Positions 46,399-57,929 of a stretch of DNA of 64,000 bases are shown piece by piece. The DNA is from Branchiostoma floridae (taxonomy: Eukaryota; Chordata; Leptocardii; Amphioxiformes; Branchiostomatidae). Each line of letters opens with the position of its first letter. The stretch's first letter is position 1. Location: assembly GCF_000003815.2 (NCBI RefSeq), contig NC_049988.1, positions 17,847,908-17,911,907 on the forward strand. The letters run 5' to 3'. The notes beneath the pieces are model-generated. The model saw nothing but the letters and a program-made list of their open reading frames with translations. It was not told where the DNA came from and did not search any database. Both the position numbers and the translations under genes were made by a program.

Positions 46399-47744
46399 GT
46401 GACCTTTAAGAAATTGGAGCGAATACTACAAATCAGTTCTTATCGCTTCGGTAACAGTTTCAGTATGTGTAATGCATTCAGAACGGAAATGGAACATAAA
46501 TATGGTATAATTTGCTGGACTCCTTTGAATAGTGACAACCAGTGCAGTGGGTCTTTTAGAACCCTTTGCGACATGTGAAAATTCAGAAATATATGCTTGT
46601 AGAAAAAAAAAACATTAGATAAGTGTGGGAACCCTGTTATCATCTCACAACAATACGCGAGTCTACAATTTCAGGTAGTCATTATTTTGACACCCGCCTT
46701 ACACACCCGTCTTATCTTGAGAAAAATCTCTCTGGCAAGTATCTACGGCTAAGCGGCATATTGCGTTACTGACGAGAAGTTAAAAGCGCAAAGCTCCAGT
46801 CGTTTAATTCTCAATTCAAATTTCGAATTTGCACTGTTTAGTGATGTTAAAGCCTTATATACGACGAATCTTTGGGATTGCCTCCATGCTATTATGCTGT
46901 TATGACCCCCCAAAACACTTGCCATGACATCAAGTGGTACATCTAGATCTATTGACATTTAAACTGTGCCGAAGCCCTCAGGCCATGTCACCCCTGCATT
47001 GTTGCAGAGTATGGAGAACCGCGACTGGCCAAACAGGTCCAGATTTTATCTTTAGAAATGGTTGGCTCGTGGGATGTATCCAAGTACTTTATAGTCTAGT
47101 CCTTGACACGAAAGGACAACTTATACAAAGCAGGTGTCAAACTGGTCATTCTTGGAAGGCATTCTTAAAAAAACAAAATCAAAAATAGAACAAAGCGTTA
47201 AAAGTTTTAATTGGAATTCACCATAGTTCCCCAGCATATTTGTACTGTGATCGTTCAGAGCAAGCACGCGTATCCACCTATTTTGTTAATTTCAAGCTTC
47301 CTAAAGTAAACAAGGGCAGAAAAATAACTATCACAGTAACCAAGTTCGACACAACCTTCATGCTGCCGTAAAATTACATTATAGAATTGCAATGCTTGAA
47401 AAATCCGCTAGGAGGTGACAGTAATCCGTGCCCGTGGCCTCAATCCATGCAACAGACATGGTAGGTGTATTCGTTTTGTTTATTTGTTTGTTTGTTTGTT
47501 TGTTTGTTTGTATTGATACAAGGTACGCGGTGTCATGGCTTAACACACCAGGTTTGTAATGAACCGTACAAGCTCCATATCCGGATAGATTTGTTTGATC
47601 CATTCACACCGTGAAGGAGCCCTATATTCTTTTCGATCAGTGTAGTGGGTTCTTTAGTGTGGTGGGTACTTGTTTGTTTTTAGTTGGACTTCCATTCAGG
47701 TGTTAACGTAATATATATATATCTTTCCACTATTCGTCCTAGAG

Positions 47745-47905
47745 TCCGTATACATGTTGCTTTCTTTGCTTAGCACTAAGCACTTAGGAACGAGTATGGT
47801 AGTTGCCAGTGGACAAGCCACGGCACCTGTTGTAGTGATTGCACAAAGTCGTGTGGCCCACGGGCTATTGAAACGGAGACGGGCGCCCCGTCGTCCGGTC
47901 TGGTT
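47745..47905 (-). mobile_element. SINE-like interspersed repeat
   Basis: On the minus strand it reads tattcaatagcccgtgggcc-like sequence (atagcccgtgggccacacga), then ggcttgtccactggcaacta, then gtgctaagcaaagaaagcaa. I associate this style of tail with amphioxus SINEs, from memory only. Boundaries are approximate. Confidence 0.3.
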
Positions 47906-48188
47906 TTTATTCATCCTTTTATTTATGTATATTCATTTATTTCAGCTTTGTCACAGGACAGGACAGCGGTAACAGGCGACGACTTTTATCTGGTCCTTGT
48001 CCAGATTAAAAACTAAATAATGAGAACAAACGCTGAGATACAATAGTAAACATACACAAACAACATACAAAAACAATGGCATCGGGGAATTCACGAGGTT
48101 TTAAGTATAATTTACACATATATAATTGTATAATTGTAACAATCACAATGAATAAGTCAACACCTTCTTTTTTTTTGACTGATTATTG

Positions 48189-48194
48189 TTTATT
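48189..48194 (-). terminator. Polyadenylation signal AATAAA, paralogue 1
   Basis: AATAAA on the minus strand about 100 nt downstream of the TAA stop, at the same relative distance as in paralogues 2 and 3. Confidence 0.65.
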
Positions 48195-48294
48195 CATTCC
48201 TCGTTTCACGGACCAATTTTCTATGCAGCCTCCCAGTATGTCGTGCCTGACTATACGGTAGGAGGTGCTGTGTTCCCCGCGCGTCCCCGGGTGT

Positions 48295-51200
48295 TTAGGC
48301 GGTGGTGCCGGCGCCGAAGGTCTCCGTGAAGTGGTTGGAGACGGAGTTGATGATGGTGTTGGCGTCATCGATGTAGGGCTGGGCAACAGCAGTCAGCGAG
48401 TCTGTGCAATGGGCAGTTCAACACATGGTGAGTGGGAGGATTAGGGGAACACAGTAAAAGCTAGGGGCACAACCCGCCGTACGTCTACGTGGTGTCTACG
48501 TGCCAAAACGTGGGCAATCGCACAGAGATTGTACGTTGTAAGCACGTACAACTCACTTACCACTTGCGCAACGAACGATGCACGCAACCGGCGCAACCGT
48601 GCGAGAGACGTGCTCCCTCCCTGCCCCTGCCAGTCCTTCCCCACGTTTTCGGAAAAACGTGGCGGACGTGACCTCCCCAAAAACGTACGGACAAAAAGCA
48701 CGTACGGCGGGTTGTGCCCCTAGCTTAACAGTCAGCGAGCCTAGGGAAATAGCAAGCAGTTGTGTGGGGGATATAACGCCATTGATGCCCTACTATGTAT
48801 TGCCGCAGCCGACCGATGATGATGATGTATTGTACCTCTTCGGTGTAAAGCGGATGTACAATGTATGTATTTACCGTAAACAAATCCGTATGGATGTAAA
48901 AAAAAATTCTGTAGTGTGGTCAGGATGCTATCGTTACTTGATTAATGAAATTATATTTTCCCTGTAGAGAAAAACATATAAATTGTCTGATGTGTTTTTT
49001 TTTGTTTTTCTTTCTTCTTCTTCTTACGCCTGTAGCCAATCAGATCCTATGTTAGATATTAGCTTTGTTTTTTTTTTTAAACAAAAGCATCTTTTATAAG
49101 AACATTTTACTCGCACACAATACAGGGCGAGTCCAATGGTATAATATTGTGTGACAAAAGGCTACATTCTGCATTTTCGCGAAAATCTTGTCTTACTAAA
49201 TTTAGTTATCAATTCGTTTTATGAATACGCTGAAGAATAAATTGATGAGATGATTTTTTTCTTCGATGGCCTGGAATGACTGGTTCATATTTGTCATTAC
49301 AATTGAAATGAAATTACAAAGATGAAGGATGAAACTTACTGATGGTGTCGTTGACGGTGGTGCTGAGGTTGTTGAGGAGGGTTGTGCCGTGGTCGACCAC
49401 CTGGGCACCGACAGCGGTGGCGGCATCAACGAGCTACAGGCAAAACAGGGTAATACACGTTGTAATCGCTAGGTGCGCTTGTGAGCAAAAGCAGTCGTTG
49501 TCGGATACAGAAAACTACATATCAACACAGCCTTGAGCTTATACATTTACAGCCATACAGTTATAACAGCAATAAAAAAAGACGCTGGAGGATTAGAATT
49601 CGGCGGGAGACATGGGCGATAGGCCTCGGAACTTTTGTTGACGAAAGGGAACGAACCACCTGCTAAGATATGGGAACCCGACTCGCTCCGGAAACGCTTC
49701 CGTAGGGCCTAGGATCCCCAACGCAAACTATGCTCCTGACTAATTCTTTTACGGTCTGTGTGTTTTGTTGTCTTTCTTATCATATTTTTCGTTTCCGAAA
49801 GCTACCCGGCCGGGCCCCGGGTTGGACATTGGGACCTAGGCCTTAGGCTAACGTCACATTTCCAAAACAGGGCCCGGTCGGGCAGCTTCCGAGAGCGAAA
49901 TATGATAAGAAAGGCAACGCAACACACAGAACGTAAAAGGCCACAATTTCGAAATGTGACGTATGCCTTAGGGATGGTCAGCAAGTACGCCGAATCGCTG
50001 GCCTGTACGCTAGGGTCGACTGTTGCTCAGGGTTGAGCTGTTTCAATTCGTTGATTCTGCGTTGATTTGGAGTAGCCGACCCTTGAAAGCCATGGACTTA
50101 TGAACGACTTACCATGGAACACTCACAGTAAATCCAATGGTCTGAAAATGGAGTTACTCAGGGAGGACTGAAGATGGACTTACTCCTTAATTGGATCAAC
50201 TTTGGTTTATAGTCCATCGAAACTAACACCAACAGCCCGCAGATATTGCAAAATAGGGTGGACTTACTGTGGGAGTAACTCCCCCTCTGGCACAAGTAAG
50301 TCCACATTCTATCCTCGTTTATGTCCCAGGTTTGTAAGTGAGTCAAAATGCCTGAGTAAACCGCGCCATATTCGAACAGCGATCATGGCATGGATGCATT
50401 GACATTCTTATAGAGGAAATCCGAAAGGTGGTGCTTTCTGAATTCTATCCCCGTATAAAAGTACGACTGACCTGGTTGAAGGCCACGGAAGCCTGGTCGA
50501 TGACGGGCTGGAAGATGGTGGACACACCGGCAGCAAGGTCGTCGAAGAAGCCACGGGACTGAAAGGAAACGAACAAAAAACAAAATAAACAAAAGTCGTT
50601 CATATGTGAAGGAAGAAGTATGCCCTAAAGCGCTAGTCCCAACAGTATTATTTCTGAAGTGCGATATAATAGATTTAAGCTGCTGATAGATACTGACAGT
50701 AATACATCATATCGATGACTTAAATCATTACTGTAAAAGTGGTACAGAAAAGTCTCACCATCCTGATCTTTGTTGCAGCGATAGCCTGCTTGGCCTTGAG
50801 GCGGTTGCTAAGCAGAAGACCTGTAAGAAATGTAAAGAAATGAATAAATAACAATCACACGAAATGTTTGGACTACGTCTGGGTTTCACCGATTGTCGGA
50901 TGGTTTATTTTTTAAGGTTGCCTAGAAAGAAAAAAAAAGAGCGTATTGTTTGTGTGGCACGCATTTAAGAATAATTTAAACTTTTGCAAGCGAAATGACA
51001 GCAAAGCAGGCTCTCAATAGCAAAGTCGTGTCATTGCTCCAAAACAGAAGTCAATACTGCAAGTACAAAATTTGCGTTCCTCCATACCCTTTGAAATATG
51101 TATTCATTGCTTCAGGCGAAACGATATCGACATTGGCATCATTCGTTTGGATCAAAATCTTGCTTGCTATCAGCAAAACAAGTTAGGCTGTCAGGAGTGA

Positions 51201-52091
51201 ACGAAAACATCTTAGGGAAACTCACGCCTAGTGGTGGCGATAGCCTGAGCAGGGTCTGTAGTCCCGGTCCCGAACAGAGAGTCGATGGTGCCGGTGAGAG
51301 CGGTCTGGACATTCTGGATGGCCTGGGTGGTGTGCTCCAGCAGGTCCATGACACCATCGTGCAGGATACTGCCGATCTCGGTCTGGAACTCCTGGCGCTT
51401 CTTCTTGCCGCTAAGCAGGCCGGTCAGAGAATCTCCCAGATTTTGAACCGCTTCTCCTACCAGCTGCTGGGCGGTCTGGCCGAGGACGGGCACGTAGGTG
51501 TCCAACAGTTCTGGATAAAGACGATAGGCGTAATTATGATTGTTCACTTCTGTACCAAAAATACAGAGACAACATCACCAGGACCATTCTTCTTTTATGT
51601 ACCAACCGTGGCAAGGATTGCCACGCCGGCGTTGACTTGACAAGTCGTACAAGACGCTGTCCACGGCTTTGAAACCACGATACTAACATATGCATCATCC
51701 CCGGGGTGGAAGGATGCATACTACGAAAACACAATAGTTCTTCTGAGGTGTCTGTCTCTAGGTATACTTTCTTTTCCTGTCCACCCCTCTCTTCCTCTCT
51801 TAGGGCGATTAATACCCTCCCCACGATTCTATACAAAAAAACTTTCCACTGGTGTTGTGTTTTTTATGTTAACTTCACAGCCAGATCCAAATTAAAGAAA
51901 GAGTGGCGTTTGCTTAAACCCTTTCCTGATGTTCAAATGATAAATAACCTGAACAAGTCACCTTGTGCGGCGGTCTGGGCGGTGGAGAGGATGCCGTCCA
52001 GGGCGGCAGTGGTGGCGGCGGCCAGATCGTCCAGAAGACTGGCCTGGGTGCCTCCGAGGCACAGCAGAGCGATCACGATAAACGCCTTCAT
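48295..52091 (-). CDS. Secreted cysteine-free helical protein, paralogue 1 (254 aa)
   Basis: Coding exons are 52091-51962, 51510-51226, 50820-50759, 50558-50472, 49433-49340 and 48401-48295 (TAA at 48297-48295), all with GT/AG borders and phases 1,1,0,0,1. A signal peptide (MKAFIVIALLCLGGTQA) is followed by a mature chain without cysteine, rich in Ala, Thr, Leu, Val, Asp and Gln and likely helical. It contains a repeated LLDDLAAATTAALDGIL / FFDDLAAGVSTIF theme, which hints at internal duplication. A polybasic SGKKKRQ site near residues 79-82 fits furin-type cleavage, and an Arg-Arg pair lies at the exon 3/4 junction. The function is unknown and I recognise no family; lipid-binding, apolipoprotein-like helices are one possibility. 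A non-coding exon and TATA promoter lie upstream. Confidence 0.85.
48458..48726. mobile_element. Palindromic TIR element (MITE) in last intron of paralogue 1
   Basis: The ends are inverted copies of aagctaggggcacaacccgc continuing to cgtacgt (about 27 bp each). The 269 bp element is GC-rich and full of acgt motifs (gtacgt, cacgtt, acgtgg). No target duplication is clear. It is absent from the matching intron of paralogue 2 and sits 57 bp from the last exon. Confidence 0.65.
49746..49939. mobile_element. Long imperfect palindrome (foldback element), 194 bp
   Basis: The left arm (cttttacggtctgtgtgttt ... tttcttatcatattt ... acccggccgggccccg) pairs with the right arm read backwards (cttttacgttctgtgtgttg ... 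cctttcttatcatatttcgc ... gcccgaccgggccctg), with a centre near cctaggccttagg. It lies in intron 5 of paralogue 1. The ccgggccccgggttgg core is shared with the inverted pair at 53.8 and 59.9 kb. Confidence 0.7.
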
Positions 52092-52146
52092 GACGATCTG
52101 AAAAGAAGGGGTGATCATGCTTTAGACAGATGATTTGTACAGTATT

Positions 52147-52390
52147 AGTGGCGTTGGTGTGGCGCAACTGGTATGCGGTTTGGCATGGAATCGAAAGGTC
52201 CCAAGTTTGATACCCGCCGTGTCCCGACGATGTGCCCTCGGAAAATACACTTTACACGACTTTCCGTGGCGGTGGAGTGACGCCCACCGAAACTCTTCGG
52301 CTAGTCTGTCTAATTGTGTGCCAAAACACATTACGGATTTGGTGCGTCAATGTGCCAACATCTGTACAGTAACTTATACCAAGAACCGTT
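52147..52390 (+). mobile_element. tRNA-derived SINE in intron 1 of paralogue 1
   Basis: A-box-like tggcgcaactgg at 52160-52171 and B-box-like aagtttgatacc at 52203-52214. The core cctcggaaaatacactttac, then acgactttccgtggcggtgg, follows. The matching position in paralogue 2 carries the same SINE. Confidence 0.6.
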
Positions 52391-52809
52391 AATCTTTTTT
52401 TAGATTAATGTAAAGTATTTACAGGTTCATGGTACGAAGGAAATTCCCCTTGCTCGTTTCGACAAAGTACGCTAACCAATGGACCACGACTTAACGTCCT
52501 GTCCTAAGTACTGAAACTTTGATCCTGAAGCAGTGTCGCTAACATATGGACAGTTAATGTGATAGGGCCGGTAAATAGTGGTATTTCTACGTTGCTGTAA
52601 ACGTAGTTAGTTTTTGATACTCGCCGAATAATTGAGAATCCTACCGTTTGATAGATACGCTCTATTAACTACATTTAACGTTGCCGTCTCAACAAGTAGA
52701 ACTCAGCGTCTATTTAGATATGGAAAGACAAAGGAAAACATAAAAAAACGTAATACATACTGTTTCAACAATGTAGTTGAGCAAGAACACCAAGACACGT
52801 AACTCTCAC

Positions 52810-52978
52810 CGTTTGATGTACGAGTGGATGGGACAACGTTGAGCGTCTGGCGGTTATATAGAACTCCACGGCCATGAAGCAGCTGTGACCTTGAGCGGAT
52901 GTCACACGACCTTGGGGCAGGTAAACTTTCCGTATCCGCCCCTCCTATACGCGGCAGTCAAACCTCCCGTATCCGTAA
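52810..52978 (-). promoter_or_regulatory. TATA promoter, non-coding exon 1 and conserved upstream block, paralogue 1
   Basis: On the minus strand, TATATAA (52860-52854) lies about 30 nt upstream of a short non-coding exon that ends ACATCAAACG before GTGAGA at 52810. That exon is spliced to 52097, six bases before the ATG. Upstream, 52939-52978 is a 40 bp block identical in paralogue 2; it contains CGGATACGGGAGGTTTGACT. A second CGGATACGGAA lies next to it at 52928-52938. A CAGCTG E-box follows the TATA region, and TGACCTTGA, a nuclear-receptor half-site-like sequence, is present only here. Confidence 0.7.
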
Positions 52979-54867
52979 GGTGACGATGGTATAAATATCT
53001 CTTTGTCGTGTGCCGACCTTGTGAGGTCTCGTTCAATATTGCAAATATGTGTTGTTGCTATTTTCAAAGCCTCTTACTGTTACAGGAAGTACCATGACAT
53101 GCGCATCAATGATGTTATAAGATCTTTTACTGAAAAAAGATGAAAAATTCCAACTGAGACATAAATAAGTACGTTCGTCTGAAATTACTTGAACTTTACA
53201 TTCGGCATTTTTTGGAAGTCGGATGAGTACTTTGCCCTTCGTAATACTTTTAGTAGTCCATTTGATCAAACAGTATACATAGCCTTTGCATAGTAGCCAT
53301 GGATTTTAAATTTTTATGTATGGTTTAAGACTGGAGATAAACGACACACTGCTGATTACCTCAATTTAATGATCGTCTTTGAGAACTTTGAGTGTAGTTC
53401 TTTTGCGTATTTTTGGTGCAATTTCTGAACATTTGGAGGTGTCTAAGACAGTTAAGTCTAAACCTAAACAATTAAGTCTCGACTTGTAGATCTGGCTGGC
53501 CAGGCACGTTTGCAGCTTTTTATTTCATTCCTGTTTCTGTCAATTTCAAAATGGGTTATACATATTTAGACCACTGCTCCAGCCATGGAGTTGAACACAC
53601 ATACCACTACCAGTGGACTAACCTCTAGTGTAGTGATTTGTGTGGCCCAGTGGAGATGGGCACCGCCATATGCACACTTGGTGCGGAAATAGCTTTGCGG
53701 AGAGGACAAAAGACAGTTGGGATCTATAAAACGACTGGATACTAGGCTAACTGAGCTATAAATTTTTTTTTTTTCGTTCCCGCAAACAGCCGAGCCCCGG
53801 GTTGGAAATGTGGTTCTAGTATAATTATGAGGCCAATCGAGATAATGGCACGCGCTCAATATGGCCCTGCAAGCTGTAAAATCATAGCAATTAGGGAAGT
53901 AATAATGTGTATCTGTTTAAATGTATTAGTGTATTCGTATTGGCACCGTTTGTCGCCATTCCTCGACACTGTGACCTGCTTGTGTCAGAGGTCATGCACA
54001 TAAGTTTGCAACCGGGCGGGTCATGTGACCACTGGACTGGTGCATGTTTTGTGTGGTTGAAATCTCACGAGAGCATACGAGATTTGTGTCTTTTCAAAAT
54101 GGTTCTGGAGATTTTGTAGGTCAGGATGGGCAGCCAAATTTGAATCGACATAAATCAATATTACCATGCTTGGCGAAGCCTTATTCTCAGTATCAAATAT
54201 TCATTACGAGGAATAGTCTACCAGGTCGTGGATTACTTCAAGAAATGGTTGCCTCCATGCGAGTTGATTACACACAGAGAGTTGACCGAGATGGACTACC
54301 AAGTAAGGTAGTCCCATATATAGTCTTTTGAGCCTGAAGGGGCAGTATGTTATTACCCACTGTGTCTTGAGCAGATCCATGTCTTGGAAGCCACCTCCAA
54401 TTGACTGTTGCTATGAGTATCACTGGAACCACATTTCTTCTCCATAAGGTCATATGCTATTGATTTGATTATATGGATGATATCCACGCGCGTATTAAAT
54501 TTCGATCGTGTCCAAAAGTTTTGAACCATACTGTAACTCATGATGATGATGATGTTAGTCGTACAAAGTGGCCGAAAGATGAGAAATTATCTGCCGTAGA
54601 TCTAAACCTTTTCGCACCATGTTTTTTTGGTTTCCAGACAGCTACGCGAAACAAGCTCGTCTCACAGAGAGCGATGACTGGTTGACCCAATAGGAGAAAC
54701 GTTAAGCCCTGGTCGTACTTTCCATTGCCTTTTCCAAAGATACGGCGGCAATGACAGCATTGTACACCTTAACAATAGACAAGGGGATATACAAACATAC
54801 ACATAAACATGTCAATAGATAAGAAAAGAAAGAGGCATCATCAGGTCCGAGGTACCCTTACATTTAC
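52979..54867. other. Spacer between paralogue 1 promoter and paralogue 2 3' end
   Basis: The first part (to about 53130) stays similar to the sequence upstream of paralogue 2 (for example ggtctcgttcaatattgcaa and caaagcctcttactgttaca), so the duplicated block extends beyond the promoter. The inverted repeat copy at 53788-54145 follows. I see no gene in the rest. Confidence 0.5.
53788..54145 (+). repeat. Inverted repeat copy, left of paralogue 2
   Basis: About 360 bp that matches 59560-59927 in reverse complement. Shared phrases include gagccccgggttggaaatgt, taatgtgtatctgtttaaat, cgccattcctcgacactgtg and gagattttgtaggtcaggat. Identity by eye is roughly 80-85 percent. Confidence 0.8.
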
Positions 54868-54873
54868 TTTATT
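54868..54873 (-). terminator. Polyadenylation signal AATAAA, paralogue 2
   Basis: AATAAA on the minus strand about 110 nt past the stop, in sequence (aaagtaaatg and cggaaataaagt-like context) shared with paralogue 3. Confidence 0.65.
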
Positions 54874-54983
54874 TCCGATGACGGCGAAAGAAATGTCCTT
54901 GACCTACAAAAACACCATTGAGTTTGCGGCTAAGCAGCAGTGTCTTAGATGTAATTCAGTCGGTAGGAACATTCTCTGCGTGT

Positions 54984-57878
54984 TTAGGCGGTGGTGTCGG
55001 CGCCGAAGGTCTCGCTGAAGTGGTTGGAGACAGAGTCGATGATGGTGTTGGCGTCATCGATGTAGGGCTGGGTGACACCAGTCAGGGAGTCTGTGTTTTA
55101 AAAAGAGAGGGAAAAGAATGCATTAGCTTTATAATATCAGCTAAATAATGGATGAAATAGGCTAGTATTCTGTTAGCGTTGCCCACAACGTCAAAGGAGG
55201 CTAAGAGATACATGAGGGTAGACAAGTACTGCTGAAAGAAAATTGATGGCTGGTCTCAATTTGATAGAAAAAGACTAGAAAATCGCAGTCTGGTAACATA
55301 TCTGTACAAGTAACACTTAAATGTACAGTAGTATAGGACAATCAAAATTACAAACTCAATAGAAATGATTATAATCCATAACCGTCATTAAACTGTAGGC
55401 AGCGGTACATAGATGTACATGGAGGTAAACTTACCGATAGTCTGGCTGACGGTGGTGCTGACGTTGTCGAGGAAAGCTGTGCCGTGGTCGATCACCTGGG
55501 CACCGACAGCGGTGGCGGCATCAACGAGCTACAAAGAAAACACATCGATGGTTACTGAAATGTTGATGAATATCTACTTCTTTGTATAGGTATGAATTAA
55601 ATTCCTCGTTGTACATCAAACGCTTTACCCAAATCAAAACCATCATAAACTGAACTTCTTAAAACTACCGACATGTAGTTATTTACTAGATAGACACTAG
55701 ACTGTCCAGCAACAAAAGACGTCTCGCGTTTACCTCCGTTAGCAAACAAATTACTAGTGTTGGTGCTCCTGCGAGTTTTACACATCATTTTTAAAACATG
55801 TACTTCGGGAATTGCGATCAACCGTCTGCAGGAATAAATTGTTCATAAGAGGTGGCATCTCTCTCCAGGGTGTTCTATTTTCGAGACAGAACTCTACTTT
55901 CGACACAGGACTCGCGGTTCAACATGGCACGTGGTTCCACAATGATAATTTTGGTCGTCTTTCAATTTTCCTGGCCGGAAAGACAACACCTTGTCAAGAA
56001 GCGTACGTAAAAACATTGCCGTGGAGAATAAAGAGGCAATTTTCGACACAGAACTCCACAATGATAATTTTTTTCGTCTTTCAATTTTCCTAGAAAGGTA
56101 AGAAAGACCACGTTAAGAAGCATTGCTGTAGATTGAAGAGGAGATCTATGTTCTGGCGACTGACCTGGTTGAAAGCCAGGGAAGCCTGGTCGATGACGGG
56201 CTGGAAGATGGTGGACACACCGGCAGCAAGGTCGTCGAAGAAGCCACGGGACTGAAAAGATGAATCAAAACATAAGATAAAGACCTGAAAGTCATTCTAG
56301 TTTTGTTAGACCTCTTTTTTACCGCTTGATGAAAGGTAGCAGATGCGTTATGGACCTCTGACCGTTCATTACACTTATCCAGATGCTTTCTGTATTTTGT
56401 AAAGATCTAATGCGAACTTTATGTGTATTTCTGTTCTAAAACGTCTAACTACACTGGAATATTGTATCATCTTGTGTGATTCTTGCTCCAGAAGTACGGT
56501 ACGTCTCATGCAATCATTGGTCTGCCTATCCGTGGTGACACAAGCGCAGGGAACTCACCATCTTCTTGGCAACAACAGCCTTCATCTTCTGGCCGGTCAT
56601 GGCGATCTTGCTCTTGGCCTTCAGGTTGTTCTTCTTCAGAAGACCTGAAAACAAAATTTCAAGAGCAGGCTACCGAAAGATGCTGGAACTATCAAGACAA
56701 ACGCCGAATGTGACGTTAGATTCCGTACATATATGTATGCAAGAATTAGTAAAATGGAAATGATGAAGGGAAAGACGCATGAACATCAGATCAACTAGCT
56801 CGTAAAGATGATAAACTGTTTTCCGCAGGCTCTAACAAAAAGGAATTCTTACAGGTAAAACACTATTAGTTTAGACAGGTTGGTAGAGACAAGCACGATG
56901 TATGAATTTGACAAGTTTGACAGACACTCACGCTTAGTGGTGGTGATAGCCTGAGCCGGGTCGGTGGTGGTGGTCCCGAACAGGGAGTCGATAGTGCCGG
57001 TGAGAGCGTCCTGGACGTTCTGGATGGCCTGGGTGGTGTGCTCCAGAAGACCCTGGACGCCATCGTGGATGATCTGGCCGATCTCGGTCTGGAACTCCTG
57101 GCGCTTCCTCTTGCCGCTGACGAGACCGGTCAGAGAATCTCCCAGACTTTGAACCGCTTCTCCCACCAGCTGTTGGGCGGTCTGGCCGAGGACGGGCACG
57201 TAGGTGTCCAACAGTTCTGAAGAAAGACGCTAGGCGTAATTAGACGTTAGGCGTATTATCTGAAACGCTATTCTCTGCATTTTAAGGGCAAAATTTGCTG
57301 CACAAGTTTAATGGAATTTCTATTAAAATACACAATGCTTTCGGCGTAGGTCTTTGAGGGCGACTCTCCCCACATATTTTCATCATGTCCGACACCAGCG
57401 GTGCGAGGCGTCGCAATGGAGGTCTGGGGAAATTTTGACATCTAGATCCTCTGAAAAGCCATTTTCTTGCCAGACTAAGCTAAATTCAATGACAATTCTA
57501 TTAGAGAAAAATACTTTTAAGGTCGACGGCCCCCCTCCCAACATATTTTCACTATTGCTAGCGCTGGAGGCGCCAGCCGTCGCAAGGGGGGTCTGGGAAA
57601 TCTCAAATCTGGACCCTTTCAAGCGCAATTTCCTGCATTTTGAGGGGCAAATTTTGCTGTTAAATTAGCAAATCCAATTCAAAGAACCAGTGAAGTTTGC
57701 TTTGACCCTTGTCTGATGTTCTAATGATAAATAACCTGAACAAGTCACCTTGTGCGGCGGTTTGGGCGGTGGTGAGGATGCCGTCCAGGGCGGCAGTGGT
57801 GGCGGCGGCCAGATCGTCCAGGAGACCCGCCTGGGCACCTCCGAGGCACAGCAGAGCGATCACGATAAACGCCTTCAT
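54984..57878 (-). CDS. Secreted cysteine-free helical protein, paralogue 2 (262 aa)
   Basis: Coding exons are 57878-57749, 57216-56932, 56644-56559, 56251-56165, 55528-55435 and 55090-54984 (TAA at 54986-54984), phases 1,1,0,0,1, all GT/AG. Exon lengths equal those of paralogue 1 (130, 285, 87, 94, 107) except the third coding exon, 86 bp instead of 62 bp, which adds eight residues in a Lys-rich segment (NNLKAKSKIAMTGQKMKAVV). The signal peptide (MKAFIVIALLCLGGAQA) differs from paralogue 1 at a single residue. The polybasic site is SGKRKRQ. The mature chain has no cysteine. The last exon ends FGADTTA against FGAGTTA in paralogue 1. Function and family are unknown to me; secretion is well supported by the signal peptide. 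Confidence 0.85.
57265..57660 (-). repeat. Two tandem copies of a 190 bp repeat family, in intron 2 of paralogue 2
   Basis: Phrases such as gcattttgaggggcaaattt, catattttcactattgctag and gccagccgtcgcaagggggg occur twice. The family reappears in the opposite orientation at 60410-60870. Confidence 0.65.
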
Positions 57879-57929
57879 GATCTGAAAGGCAGAGGTGATG
57901 ATATGTTAGACAGATGCTTTGTACAGTAT

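Larger units (their letters stand above)
38794..48188. other. Intergenic region, repeats and no confident gene
   Basis: Between the mucin start and the 3' end of the secreted-protein cluster I find repeats and three weak plus-strand exon candidates, listed separately. Other frames, for example at 39203-39484, 42656-42892 and 45344-45571, lack splice support or family motifs. Low-complexity (cattcatt)n lies at 44928-44984 and (tttg)n at 47475-47511. Confidence 0.4.

Noticed and set aside
51098-51640. A 180-codon plus-strand frame opposite exon 3 of paralogue 1
   Set aside because: It is antisense to a coding exon that has conserved splice borders and a conserved paralogue.
52147-52230. A functional tRNA gene at 52.16 kb, and similarly at 57.94 kb
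   Set aside because: A and B boxes are present but no cloverleaf or anticodon stem is convincing, and the conserved core downstream is that of a SINE.
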